Below, one piece after another: positions 1 through 7,560 of a stretch of 64,000 bases of DNA. Where the stretch lies: contig JAPFFF010000040.1 of assembly GCA_039105265.1 (NCBI GenBank), positions 806,001 through 870,000 of the forward strand, written 5' to 3'. A program made the translations under genes and the position numbers. Source of the stretch: Tritrichomonas musculus (lineage: Eukaryota; Parabasalia; Tritrichomonadida; Tritrichomonadidae). Numbering within the stretch: position 1 is the first letter of the stretch; each line of letters begins with the position of its first letter. The notes beneath the pieces are model-generated. The model ran no database searches and was not told the DNA's origin. It was given only the letters and a program-made list of their open reading frames with translations.

Positions 1-1171
1 AAATACGTCTACAAATAAAAGTATATAAATCAGAATTATTTTGCATTTGACTAGGGGAAACATTCATACCTGCATATTTTGACAAAGTTAAGTGTGGGGC
101 ATTATTATATTGAACAACTAATTCTTTTAATATTTCAGGGGAGATTTCTCGTTGAACTTCAAAAGCCATATCTCTCAAAGTTCTAATAATTCTATCAACT
201 ATACCTAATGATGAATGTAATGGGCTAGTTGTTTGTTTTTCACCTGGTTTTCGTAAAAATGATGGATAATGATAATCATCCATTCTATCAACAGGTTCCC
301 ATTTAATTCCATTTGAGTTTAAAAAATTTATTGTTTCTTCAGAACAAAAACCTTTTTCACCATCTCCGGTCAATATTTTAGGTTTCATTCCTTGTTGAAA
401 TAAAGTATTTAAAGCTTTTGTTATTGAAATAGATGTTTTTTGTCCAGCAGTCATAATTTTATTTATATCACCAAAACATTCTCTACCTAAAGGAATTGCA
501 TATAAATATCGACTATTAGCTTCTATACAAATTAAGTACCCAACATTTTTTTCAAACATAATATCAATTAAATAAGTACCAGGTTCACATAATTTATGTA
601 AATAATATTTTTTATTCTTATTAGTTGGAAATTGTTTCTTTTGAACATAATCATCTTCAGAAACATAATTTGGCTCAATAACTTTTTCAAATTGTTTTAA
701 TAATACATGTCTTTTATTTTTATTTCTAAATGCAATATCAGGTACATTTGTTTTACCTTTGAATTCAACTATCATTCCTGGTTGTTCCATAATTTTTGTA
801 ATATATATTTCATACCATTCTTCCATAGTATATTTATCTTTACCTTTTTTCCATCCAGAGGTCAATTTTTCAAATTCAGGAAAAGTACGAATATTTTCAT
901 TATGTAAATTATTAATTACATGGTTCTCAATTTTTTCTTCAAAACTTAATTCATCATCAGGAATTTTTTCATCTGTGATTACAGGTAATGATTCAGATAA
1001 TACTTTTCGAAATTCTGAATAAGCATTATAAATTTGTTCAAATTCATCATCAGTTACAAAATCTTTTTGATACCCTTTATAATTTCTAGCTTCATTTGAC
1101 ATTATTAATTTCTTTTGATAAGCTTTCTTTTCTAAATAATTCATTAATTTTTCACCTTCTGACGATAACAT
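1..1171 (-). CDS. Polinton rve-type integrase (3' end beyond window)
   Basis: I read 390 codons open from an ATG at 1171 to the window edge. An N-terminal charged region of about 190 residues precedes a retroviral-integrase-like core. Visible core landmarks are GTYLIDIMFE near residue 200, KILTGDGEKGF near residue 265, and HSSLGIVDRIIRTLRDM near residue 335, followed by YNNAPHLTLSKYAGMNVSPSQ, the typical end of the catalytic core. In Polintons this enzyme joins the element's terminal repeats to host DNA in the nucleus. It diverges from the small gene at 1224, with 52 bp between their start codons. The C-terminal part, where a chromodomain can occur, is not visible. Confidence 0.9.
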   Translation of the reverse strand, partial: MLSSEGEKLMNYLEKKAYQKKLIMSNEARNYKGYQKDFVTDDEFEQIYNAYSEFRKVLSESLPVITDEKIPDDELSFEEKIENHVINNLHNENIRTFPEFEKLTSGWKKGKDKYTMEEWYEIYITKIMEQPGMIVEFKGKTNVPDIAFRNKNKRHVLLKQFEKVIEPNYVSEDDYVQKKQFPTNKNKKYYLHKLCEPGTYLIDIMFEKNVGYLICIEANSRYLYAIPLGRECFGDINKIMTAGQKTSISITKALNTLFQQGMKPKILTGDGEKGFCSEETINFLNSNGIKWEPVDRMDDYHYPSFLRKPGEKQTTSPLHSSLGIVDRIIRTLRDMAFEVQREISPEILKELVVQYNNAPHLTLSKYAGMNVSPSQMQNNSDLYTFICRRI

Positions 1172-1189
1172 TTAAATTTCAATAAAGAG

Positions 1190-1223
1190 CGGTTTTGACA
1201 CTTCACTTTTATTTTTTGTTTTC
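1190..1223 (+). promoter_or_regulatory. Early-type promoter block
   Basis: CGGTTTTGACA at 1190-1200 is followed by CTTCACTTTTATTTT and, 23 bases on, the ATG at 1224. TCACTTTT fits the trichomonad initiator. The same block stands before at least seven genes of the left 13 kb. Confidence 0.75.
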
Positions 1224-1646
1224 ATGGCTGCGATTGAAATACCTATCAGAAAATTGGAAGAAAAATTGGAGAGTCTTCGAAAAGAAAAATTGGAAACATG
1301 CAAGCAAATATTGAAAATAGAAAGGAAGGCTCCATCTTCCATTGATGAGGATGGATTAATTATTTATGATGAATCCAAATTGTTTCAGGAAGACATAGAA
1401 GAATTGGAACGATTACGAAGAGAAAAAGAAAAACTCTGGAATCAAATAGAAGCAATGAATAGTTTCATTTCCGATATCAAAAGAAGCGAACAAATGCGAG
1501 TTAATTGTCAAAAAGCCTTCGAAATTGGGAAAAGAATAGGCATAATTGAATCTAAATATCCAGGAGATCTCTCAGCTTTGACTCCCGAAGAACGACAAGA
1601 ATATGACCAATTACTAAATGAATTTCAAGAACTTTTAAAATCTTAA
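1224..1646 (+). CDS. Small coiled-coil protein (140 aa)
   Basis: This is a charged, almost wholly helical protein. Residues 5-35 and 50-85 show heptad spacing (LEEKLESLRKEKLE and ELERLRREKEKLWNQIEA), so a coiled coil is likely. It has no signal peptide, membrane segment or catalytic motif that I recognise. It is one of at least eight short coiled-coil genes scattered through the element (1224, 1689, 4504, 4892, 6847, 7235, 7561, 8731, and 41965 at the far end), most with early-type promoters. Its stop is merged with TAAATAAA, a likely poly(A) signal. Function unknown; the family may be scaffolds or modulators of host proteins. Confidence 0.75.
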   Translation: MAAIEIPIRKLEEKLESLRKEKLETCKQILKIERKAPSSIDEDGLIIYDESKLFQEDIEELERLRREKEKLWNQIEAMNSFISDIKRSEQMRVNCQKAFEIGKRIGIIESKYPGDLSALTPEERQEYDQLLNEFQELLKS

Positions 1647-1655
1647 ATAAAAAAG

Positions 1656-1688
1656 CAGTTTTGACACTTCACTTTTATTTTTGTTTTC
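1656..1688 (+). promoter_or_regulatory. Early-type promoter block (variant)
   Basis: CAGTTTTGACACTTCACTTTTATTTTTG is almost the same as the block before 1224. The ATG follows 22 bases after the core. Confidence 0.7.
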
Positions 1689-1886
1689 ATGTCTAAATTG
1701 CAAGAAGCTTACGAGAAATGGGATATCTTAGATGAACAAATAAATGACATCGAAAAAAAGGCAGGGATTATTGGTAATCAAAGGGTTTATGATGATAAAG
1801 ATTTTAGAAAATTAATGGATTTACGAAGAGAAAGAGACAAAGTAGAAAAAGAAATTGAACTTTTAAGAAAAGAATTAAATAAATAA
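1689..1886 (+). CDS. Small coiled-coil protein (65 aa)
   Basis: A very short, charged helical protein. Its C-terminal half (LMDLRRERDKVEKEIELLRK) is a clear heptad pattern that closely resembles the ELERLRREKEKLW stretch of the preceding 140-residue protein, so the two are probably paralogues. It lies 42 bp downstream of that gene under its own near-identical promoter, which argues for tandem duplication of a promoter-gene unit. It ends convergently with the helicase gene, only 3 bp away. Function unknown. Confidence 0.7.
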   Translation: MSKLQEAYEKWDILDEQINDIEKKAGIIGNQRVYDDKDFRKLMDLRRERDKVEKEIELLRKELNK

Positions 1887-1889
1887 AAG

Positions 1890-3593
1890 TTACCTTAATC
1901 TATATTTCTTATCATTATTATTGAATGAGCAGTATTGTAAAATTGTTTGATTAAAATCTTGATGAGTTTTGGGTCTGAAATTTTTTACTTTTGCCCATTT
2001 TTTAAATTCAAGCCAGGCATCAAAAGCTACATAACCATTTCTGAATTTTTGAAAGTTTTCCTCAATAAATAATTTTTCAGGAGATTTTGAAAAGTTCATT
2101 AAATTCATTCTTGCCTCAGTTGTAGGAAATTGTGCTGGATAGAAATTTGATAAATCAACAGTCAAGAAAAAAGTAATTAAATTGTTTTTGAAATCTTGTG
2201 TCTTAATAAGATTACGTAAAGGTTCAAAATAGTCTTGACCTTTCATTGGATAACAATTTGTAACAACAAATCTTCTATCGTCTTCATCAATTCGAATAGG
2301 AGCAGGATTGTTTGTTAAGAAGATGAAATTGGCAACATTTTCTTTAGATTCAGGATTTCTATGTTTTCCTTCAATAGGAGCGAATCTTTCTGTGATTAAC
2401 GTTTTTAATCTTTCATGTTGTTTAAGATATTTTCGATCGTTTTTATTATGATTTTCCTTTTCTGAACATACCAATAATTTTTTGTTTAAGATTTGGAAAT
2501 TAAAATTGCTTGTAATATTATCAAAGTTTGCATTTGGATCAGAATATTCACCTAATAATAAACAAAGAGTGTCCGTAAATGTATTTTTCCCACAACCCGG
2601 TTTACCAATAATAACTAATGCAGTACCTGTTTTACCATCTGGATGTTGAAAAATAAATGAAATCCATTTAATGATATAATCATATAATTCTTGGTCAGAA
2701 TTTGCAATAACTCTAAAAATATGATCCAAATATGGTTGAATCACATTTTGTGTACAAAGAATTAATCTTGAATAAGGATACCAATGAAAATATGAAAAAA
2801 TGTTTGGATCTTCGGAATAGAATTTCATTGATTCATAAGTAATGAAATCCAAATTCTTCCCAAAGGAAACAACATCAAATGCAGTAATTGCTTTCTTTGT
2901 ATTTTTACCAACTTTTGAACACCCTAATTTAATATTTTTCAATATTGGTGCAAATTGAGTAGGATTTAACATTTCTAACGTATTTGATTGTTTAATTATG
3001 AAGATATTGTCTAGTTGAATATAACAACAAACTTTTTTGAAATCAGTAAAGAAATCTCCAACACGAATTCCAGTAGAAGAATATTTTCTTTCATAATTCT
3101 TATCTTTAAATGAGATTATTGAACAATTTTCACCAAAATCAATTTGAACAAATTGGTTAATTGTATTATTGAAATATTTCTCCCAAATAACATTTCTTTG
3201 AGATTCTGAGAGTGCATTCAAAATTGGGAAGATCCAATGATTTGAAACTTCTGGATGATTTTCTTGACTACCAATTGCTTGAAGATCTTGTTCAGAATTT
3301 TCTTGATTAGATAAGTACCAATTTTTCACAATATTGTACAAATGGTTTGGATTAAATGGAGAACGAAATATATATTTGATAGAAGTTGTTAAATTTTCAA
3401 GTGTTGGTTCAAATAAATTTAACAATCCAACAACATCATCAGGAAACAATTGAATGAGATTTGTATTTATTTCAAGATCACGATCATGAAACTCTTGACC
3501 TTGATATTGAGGAAAGACATTCTCATTTATATTTTCCATTTGTCTAGCTTCTGGAATTAAGAAATCATCAGAGAGGAGGGTTGGTTGATTCAT
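1890..3593 (-). CDS. D5-like SF3 helicase/primase C-terminal protein
   Basis: Superfamily 3 helicase of the poxvirus D5/phage P4 type, which would unwind the element's DNA during replication. Visible motifs are the Walker A P-loop IIGKPGCGKNTF near residue 330, an acidic Walker B-like stretch LLVCSEKENH near residue 375, and the sensor-type FIFLTNNPAPIRIDEDDRR near residue 435. The N-terminal 300 residues lack a recognisable primase motif. A start nine codons further upstream is open, but that ATG sits inside the promoter, so I choose the ATG at 3593. It is divergent from the gene at 3644, sharing a 50-bp promoter. A separate helicase is not universal in Polintons and is known in virophages. 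Confidence 0.85.
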   Translation of the reverse strand: MNQPTLLSDDFLIPEARQMENINENVFPQYQGQEFHDRDLEINTNLIQLFPDDVVGLLNLFEPTLENLTTSIKYIFRSPFNPNHLYNIVKNWYLSNQENSEQDLQAIGSQENHPEVSNHWIFPILNALSESQRNVIWEKYFNNTINQFVQIDFGENCSIISFKDKNYERKYSSTGIRVGDFFTDFKKVCCYIQLDNIFIIKQSNTLEMLNPTQFAPILKNIKLGCSKVGKNTKKAITAFDVVSFGKNLDFITYESMKFYSEDPNIFSYFHWYPYSRLILCTQNVIQPYLDHIFRVIANSDQELYDYIIKWISFIFQHPDGKTGTALVIIGKPGCGKNTFTDTLCLLLGEYSDPNANFDNITSNFNFQILNKKLLVCSEKENHNKNDRKYLKQHERLKTLITERFAPIEGKHRNPESKENVANFIFLTNNPAPIRIDEDDRRFVVTNCYPMKGQDYFEPLRNLIKTQDFKNNLITFFLTVDLSNFYPAQFPTTEARMNLMNFSKSPEKLFIEENFQKFRNGYVAFDAWLEFKKWAKVKNFRPKTHQDFNQTILQYCSFNNNDKKYRLR

Positions 3594-3643
3594 CGATACA
3601 AAAATAAAAGTGACTGTCAAAACCGTTATTCATTTTTTAATTA
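3594..3643. promoter_or_regulatory. Bidirectional early promoter (helicase / 213-aa gene)
   Basis: Only 50 bp separate two divergent ATGs. On the minus strand AACGGTTTTGACA lies at 3627-3615, followed by GTCACTTTTATTTTTG before the helicase. On the plus strand CCGTTATTCATTTTTTAATTA precedes the ATG at 3644. The arrangement recurs almost base for base at 7523-7560. Confidence 0.75.
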
Positions 3644-4285
3644 ATGTCAAGTGATAACGAATTACCTCTACACTATTCAACTGGGGGTTCACCTCAATAT
3701 CAATTATCACCAAACATGCAAAATTTAAATAATAGTTTTCAAAACTTTGTTGTCAATAATGAAATTGATGAATGGGAAATCGACCGTGATTTTAATGAAC
3801 CTCAACCAATAAATACATCAACGTCTCCAAATGAAGAAGAATTTTATGCAGGAATCAATCAAATAGTAGAAGAACATCCAGCAAATCCAAACCGTGATTT
3901 TAATGAACCTCAATCAACGTCTCCAAATGAAGAAGAATTTTATGCAGGAATCAATCAAATTGTAGAAAAACAATTAGAAGAACATCCAGCAAATCCAAAC
4001 CGTCATGGAAATCCAAGACCTCCAAACCCACAAGATGTATTTGGAAAAAGTTATCATGACCGAGATGATTTTGGGAACTTTTTGAAAACTCTTGATAAAA
4101 ATAGACAATATCCCTGTGATGAATTGGTCAATCTATATAATGTATTTTTTCATACAAAAATATCAAAACAAAGTTTTTGTCAATTAAAATCGGTAAGACA
4201 ATTTTTTAAAGCAAAAAGAAGATGCTTTTTTGGAATTCGACAATCATATTATTCTCTTCGGAAAAATCCAAAAGAATGGAGATAA
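3644..4285 (+). CDS. Unknown protein with internal acidic repeat and basic C-terminus
   Basis: The N-terminal 125 residues are polar and disordered-looking and carry two copies of a roughly 37-residue repeat (RDFNEPQ...SPNEEEFYAGINQIV...EEHPANPN), encoded at about 3783-3892 and 3893-4003. The C-terminal 80 residues are compact and basic (HDRDDFGNFLKTLDKN, KSVRQFFKAKRRCFFGIRQ), suggesting nucleic-acid binding, but I cannot name the fold. HDRD also occurs near the N-terminus of the divergent helicase. It shares a bidirectional promoter with the helicase, so it is probably an early replication-linked gene. Function unknown. Confidence 0.65.
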   Translation: MSSDNELPLHYSTGGSPQYQLSPNMQNLNNSFQNFVVNNEIDEWEIDRDFNEPQPINTSTSPNEEEFYAGINQIVEEHPANPNRDFNEPQSTSPNEEEFYAGINQIVEKQLEEHPANPNRHGNPRPPNPQDVFGKSYHDRDDFGNFLKTLDKNRQYPCDELVNLYNVFFHTKISKQSFCQLKSVRQFFKAKRRCFFGIRQSYYSLRKNPKEWR

Positions 4286-4295
4286 AATTTGGTCT

Positions 4296-4362
4296 TCCGG
4301 TTGACTTCCGGTTGGCATCCGGTTGACTTCCGACAGACTTCCGGAAGTCTTCCACCAGCCAC
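4296..4362. repeat. GC-rich TTCCGGTTGAC repeats with a 16-bp palindrome
   Basis: Directly after the 213-aa gene lies an unusually GC-rich string of units of the type TTCCGGTTGAC(T), ending in the perfect palindrome AGACTTCCGGAAGTCT at 4335-4350. The surroundings are strongly AT-rich. It could be a protein-binding site or a transcript-end hairpin. Confidence 0.7.
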
Positions 4363-4400
4363 AAAATTTTCACTCACAAAAAGTTTAATAAAAATTTTAA

Positions 4401-4503
4401 TTCAAAAAGTTCATTTTTTATTTATTTATCTTTCTCAAAAGGTTTATAAATAAATGGCCAAACAAATATTAAAATTTTAATTCAAAAAGTTCATTTTTTA
4501 TAA
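4401..4503 (+). promoter_or_regulatory. Duplicated second-class promoter block
   Basis: AAAATTTTAATTCAAAAAGT followed by TCATTTTTTAT occurs twice (core 4401-4420 and 4481-4500). The second copy is 3 bp before the ATG at 4504. A third copy of the core precedes 4892. TCATTTTT fits the initiator. The first copy has only a very short ORF behind it, so it may be a relic of duplication. Confidence 0.6.
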
Positions 4504-4857
4504 ATGTTTCTTTTATTAACGTTAATGTATGCGGATTATTATGTTAAAGTATCCAATTGTCCATGTTCTTCAGAATTGGAAAAAATAGAATCTCATCTCA
4601 AAAAGATTAACAAAAATCTCAATAGAATATTTCATGGGATGATAGACGAATTTAACAAAACCGAATATGAAGAATTAAAGAAAAGAAGAGATTTGACTTG
4701 GGAACAATGGAAGAAAAATTCTGATGAATATGATCAATTACTCAAAGGAGAAAGTACGCCTGAGACAAACAAAAAACTCGATGAACTTAGAAAAATAAAA
4801 GAATTATATTGGGGACATGTCTGGAACTTGAATAATCAAATTGAAAATTTTGAATAA
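4504..4857 (+). CDS. Small coiled-coil protein with hydrophobic N-terminus (117 aa)
   Basis: The first eight residues (MFLLLTLM) are hydrophobic, but the stretch is short for a signal peptide and the next residues are polar. After a CPCSSE stretch the rest is charged and helical, with heptads around LEKIESHLKKINKNLNRIF and LKKRRDLTWEQWKK. No catalytic motif is visible. The start is fixed by the second-class promoter ending 3 bp upstream. It is followed 34 bp later by another small coiled-coil gene with the same promoter type. Function unknown. Confidence 0.65.
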   Translation: MFLLLTLMYADYYVKVSNCPCSSELEKIESHLKKINKNLNRIFHGMIDEFNKTEYEELKKRRDLTWEQWKKNSDEYDQLLKGESTPETNKKLDELRKIKELYWGHVWNLNNQIENFE

Positions 4858-4869
4858 AAAGTCAATTCA

Positions 4870-4891
4870 TTCAAAAAGTTCATTTTTTTAA
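4870..4891 (+). promoter_or_regulatory. Second-class promoter block
   Basis: TTCAAAAAGTTCATTTTTTT directly precedes the ATG at 4892, matching the two copies at 4401 and 4481. Confidence 0.6.
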
Positions 4892-5155
4892 ATGCAGGGC
4901 CAACAAAGTTTACCTAGTGAAAAACAAAAAGAATTAATAAATTTGTTAAAATTCACTAGAGGTGAAATTGAAAAAACTTGTGATCAAATGATCAAAATGA
5001 CTGAGGAATTCTTTGATCAAGAAATTGATTTAAAAAATGATTCTCGTCCAGAGAGACAAGAACAATTACATTCTTTACTAATAACAGTTGGGATTTTAGC
5101 AACTTCCAACAGAGAGAATTTCCGAAAATTGGAAGAAACGTTAAAGAATAAATAA
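4892..5155 (+). CDS. Small charged helical protein (87 aa)
   Basis: An 87-residue polar protein, predicted mostly helical (LINLLKFTRGEIEKTCDQM, QEQLHSLLITVGILA), without a membrane segment or a motif I recognise. It sits between two other short genes in the same direction, with its own promoter block. Its stop is merged with TAAATAAA. Function unknown. Confidence 0.65.
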   Translation: MQGQQSLPSEKQKELINLLKFTRGEIEKTCDQMIKMTEEFFDQEIDLKNDSRPERQEQLHSLLITVGILATSNRENFRKLEETLKNK

Positions 5156-5159
5156 ACAT

Positions 5160-5190
5160 AACCGTTTTTTAACCGCTTTCATTTTTATTT
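5160..5190 (+). promoter_or_regulatory. Third-class promoter block
   Basis: AACCGTTTTTTAACCGC, then TTTCATTTTTATTT, then the ATG at 5191. The same block, in reverse, drives the surface-protein gene at 6795. It carries AACCG twice, related to the AACGG core of the early block. Confidence 0.6.
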
Positions 5191-5451
5191 ATGACTGTTA
5201 CTGAACAAGACCTTGAATTAGAATTTAGAAAATTGTTCAAAAATGATATCGTGTCTGATTTCCGACATTTAAAGTTATTTTTCATGTTCAAATTAAATGT
5301 TATGATCAATGATCTTGAAAATAACAATCTTGATCGATTTAAGAAAGAAGTTCATGACACACCATTTGTTTTCACAACAATGATGGAACATGATTTCTTT
5401 GATAAAATTCAAATCTACAATTCAAGAGAGAAAATTTTAACTACTCCTTAA
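5191..5451 (+). CDS. Small protein of unknown function (86 aa)
   Basis: An 86-residue protein, acidic at the N-terminus (TEQDLELEFRKLFKNDIV), with alternating hydrophobic and charged residues through the middle (LKLFFMFKLNVMINDLENN). It is probably helical and soluble. I find no motif. The promoter block at 5160-5190 supports it as a real gene. It converges with the membrane-protein region on the other strand, with 37 bp between stops. Function unknown. Confidence 0.6.
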   Translation: MTVTEQDLELEFRKLFKNDIVSDFRHLKLFFMFKLNVMINDLENNNLDRFKKEVHDTPFVFTTMMEHDFFDKIQIYNSREKILTTP

Positions 5452-5488
5452 TAAATAAAAAAAGATTAAATTTGTTTATTTAATTTTT

Positions 5489-5896
5489 TTAAAGTCCAAC
5501 TGAGTCAGAGTCTGAATGAAAATTTTCAGTTTGAAATTTGGTTTGATTTTTGTAAAAGATAATTCCAAGAGCAAGAATCATGAGAATTAGTAATGGAATA
5601 GATACAGATAAACCTATTATTTTTGATACATTCTTTTGTTCAATATCTGATGGAGAGAATTGATATGAGAAATTGAAAAAATAGGATTCAGAGAATTGAT
5701 CTGATATAGTGAATTGAAAAGATGGACGAACGTGATGGAGATAAAGATGGCGAACGTGATGGTGAAAATGATGGTGAAAATGATGTGAAAGATGAACGTG
5801 ATGGGCTAGAATGTTGGTGAACGTGTTGGTGAAAGAGATGGGCGGAATGTTGGTGAACGTGATGATGAAAATGATGGGCGGAATGTTGGTGAACAT
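5489..5896 (-). CDS. Open segment with transmembrane anchor and acidic tail (part of a broken surface-protein region)
   Basis: The downstream part of this open segment carries a hydrophobic stretch (SKIIGLSVSIPLLILMILAL) of transmembrane length, then a short cytoplasmic-type tail rich in Ser and Asp (HSDSDSVGL). The upstream part is a low-complexity translation of a 12-bp tandem repeat. It adjoins the ectodomain segment at 5806-6795. The region as a whole looks like a type I surface protein with about one or two breaks. Confidence in the membrane anchor is fair; the exact gene limits are not. Confidence 0.5.
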   Translation of the reverse strand: MFTNIPPIIFIITFTNIPPISFTNTFTNILAHHVHLSHHFHHHFHHHVRHLYLHHVRPSFQFTISDQFSESYFFNFSYQFSPSDIEQKNVSKIIGLSVSIPLLILMILALGIIFYKNQTKFQTENFHSDSDSVGL

Positions 5897-5965
5897 GATG
5901 GTGAACGTGATGGTGAACGTGATGGTGAACGTGATGGTGAACGTGTTGGTGAACGTGATGGTGTT
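5735..5965. repeat. 12-bp tandem repeat (GGTGAACGTGAT type)
   Basis: Units of GGTGAACGTGAT and close variants run through about 230 bp. On the minus strand one frame gives Ser-Pro-Ser-Arg/Thr-Arg-type repeats, the expected look of a glycosylated or extended stalk. Other frames give His-rich nonsense. Tandem repeats of this type change length easily. Confidence 0.8.
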
Positions 5966-6795
5966 TGAATTGGAGGATCTTTGAGATAGAATAACCCACG
6001 TAATCCGATTTCATTATGTTGAATAGTAATTAATAATGTTGTATCAATTGGTGAGAATGTTGGTGATTCATAAGCAATCAAAAAAGGTTTATTATTTGGT
6101 AACTTTTTTTCAGGAAAGAGATAATGTTCTGAATTCCATAAAAGATCACCTTGGTAAAAAGAATTTGAATTCATAACAATTATCCAAAATTTAGAACCAT
6201 AAAATGTTATCTTTTTGACTCCTTCTGAAGAACCAGAAACAAAACATCTATGATATGGATTGTTCACATTTGATGGATCATCATCTTTATCTAACCAATT
6301 TCCACTTACAATTTCCCAGTCATTACATGGAATATATTCAGCATTATCAGGTATTCCTTCAATTGATGGAGATAAAGATTCCTGTCTTAAATATGCAATA
6401 CCTCGAAATTGGATGCTTCTATGTTGTTGAACATTAATAATAATATTTGTTAGCATTAGGGGAAATTCATTTGATTCAAAGACAATTATCCAATCTTGTT
6501 CATCGTTGGAATATTCATTGATGAGATATTTTTGAGAATTCCAAAATAGTTCGGCCTCATCATGACGGGTAGAAATTTTTCCAATGATCCAAAATTTCCT
6601 GGCAGTAAATGATTGTTTAAGTGTTAAATTGTTTGTTGTTGCATAATTTGTCCAACATGATAAGTCATCATTTGGTATAACTGATTTCCATTCTCCATTA
6701 ACAATTTCCCAATCAAAACAAGAAATCCATTCAGCATCATCAGGTATTCCTTCAATTGATGGGTGATTAATGAGTATCAAAAAGATAACGAACAT
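5806..6795 (-). CDS. Secreted/surface protein ectodomain with two repeated modules and Ser-Pro stalk
   Basis: The start at 6795 gives a signal-peptide-like N-terminus (MFVIFLILINHPSIEG). Two copies of a roughly 130-residue module follow (residues about 15-140 and 145-275). Each begins with SIEGIPD.AE.I.C.DWEIV.G.W and contains KFWII, a LLWNS/LFWNS.KYLI/HYLF stretch, and a closing LRG/FRG.xYL. After that comes a Ser-Pro-Arg-rich stalk on a 12-bp repeat. I do not recognise the module. The region looks broken. Its place inside a Polinton suggests a virion or cell-surface protein, perhaps captured from the host. It is divergent from the gene at 6847, and the promoters overlap. Confidence 0.6.
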   Translation of the reverse strand: MFVIFLILINHPSIEGIPDDAEWISCFDWEIVNGEWKSVIPNDDLSCWTNYATTNNLTLKQSFTARKFWIIGKISTRHDEAELFWNSQKYLINEYSNDEQDWIIVFESNEFPLMLTNIIINVQQHRSIQFRGIAYLRQESLSPSIEGIPDNAEYIPCNDWEIVSGNWLDKDDDPSNVNNPYHRCFVSGSSEGVKKITFYGSKFWIIVMNSNSFYQGDLLWNSEHYLFPEKKLPNNKPFLIAYESPTFSPIDTTLLITIQHNEIGLRGLFYLKDPPIQTPSRSPTRSPSRSPSRSPSRSPSCSPTFRPSFSSSRSPTFRPSLSPTRSPTF

Positions 6796-6846
6796 TTAAT
6801 AAAAATGAAAGCGGTTAAAACGGTTATGTCAGACCATTTTTTATTA
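6796..6846. promoter_or_regulatory. Bidirectional promoter (surface protein / 123-aa gene)
   Basis: Reading minus, CCGTTTTAACCGC then TTTCATTTTTATTAA precede the ATG at 6795. Reading plus, AACGGTTATGTCA (6819-6831) then GACCATTTTTTATTA precede the ATG at 6847. The plus half matches the GACAGACCATTTTT form before the polymerase and the 12,777 gene. Confidence 0.65.
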
Positions 6847-7218
6847 ATGAAGTCTTGGTACGGTGACTATTCAAAAGAAGATATTGATGAGACTGTGAAA
6901 GAAATGGAAAAAGAAGAGGAAGAAGACGATCCAAAAGAGTCCATAACTGATTACATAGATGACGCAAAACGTCATAATGCTCATTTAAAACTGGAAATTC
7001 ACAGCTTGGATAGGACAGCGGAAGATTATCAAGCAATGAGTTCATGTCTTCAAGAAACTCTTGAATATCATCTCAAATTCGAAAAGAAAGTTCAAAATTA
7101 TCAGAAAGCTCTCATTCTCAAAATGCGTGAAGTTTTGGATATTTTCGTTCACATGACTGACAAAAATGAATTAGAACCAAAATTGATCGAACTTAATAAA
7201 TTCATTAACAAAGGTTAA
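6847..7218 (+). CDS. Acidic coiled-coil protein (123 aa)
   Basis: An upstream ATG at 6763 is open in frame but lies inside the divergent gene. The promoter block ends just before 6847, so I choose the start MKSWYGDYSK. The protein is acidic (VKEMEKEEEEDDPKES) and then helical with heptads (LKLEIHSLDRTAEDYQAMSS and KFEKKVQNYQKALILKMREV). It has no recognised domain. It belongs to the set of small coiled-coil genes in the early half of the element. Confidence 0.65.
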   Translation: MKSWYGDYSKEDIDETVKEMEKEEEEDDPKESITDYIDDAKRHNAHLKLEIHSLDRTAEDYQAMSSCLQETLEYHLKFEKKVQNYQKALILKMREVLDIFVHMTDKNELEPKLIELNKFINKG

Positions 7219-7234
7219 ATAAAGAAATAATTTT

Positions 7235-7522
7235 TTACTCTTTCAATATGACTGATAATTTTATTTTTTTCGGTGTGGTTGATTTTTTTTGTTCGATGAA
7301 GTTGATTAAGGTTTGAGTGTTTTGAATTACTTCAGCTTTTTTGGATTCATATTTTTGTTTCTCTTTCTCTAATTCCTCTAGGAAACTTTCATAATCAGGA
7401 TCATTCTTTAATGACAGAATCTCTATTTCAAATTCTTCAACACTATGTATTTGTCTAATTAATTCATCAATTGAACTATTCAAATTTTCTTTGAGTAGAT
7501 TCAAACTATGAGTAGGCAACAT
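7235..7522 (-). CDS. Small coiled-coil protein (95 aa)
   Basis: A 95-residue protein with a heptad-rich middle (FLEELEKEKQKYESKKAEVI) and a Lys-rich C-terminus (KKSTTPKKIKLSVI). The start at 7522 lies directly behind a 38-bp bidirectional promoter shared with the gene at 7561. It is convergent with the 123-aa gene, stops 16 bp apart. Function unknown. Confidence 0.65.
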   Translation of the reverse strand: MLPTHSLNLLKENLNSSIDELIRQIHSVEEFEIEILSLKNDPDYESFLEELEKEKQKYESKKAEVIQNTQTLINFIEQKKSTTPKKIKLSVILKE

Positions 7523-7560
7523 TTAAAAAAATGAATAACGGTTTTGACACTTCACTTTTT
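7523..7560. promoter_or_regulatory. Bidirectional early promoter
   Basis: AATGAATAACGGTTTTGACA (7530-7549), then CTTCACTTTTT and the ATG at 7561. In reverse it gives CCGTTATTCATTTTTTTAA before the ATG at 7522. Its core AAAAATGAATAACGGTTTTGACA is the same as in the promoter at 3594-3643. Confidence 0.75.

Noticed and set aside
5688-6014. His-Val-rich reading frame with HHVHHHV repeats
   Set aside because: It is another frame of the 12-bp tandem repeat; the Ser-Pro-Arg frame fits a surface-protein stalk better.
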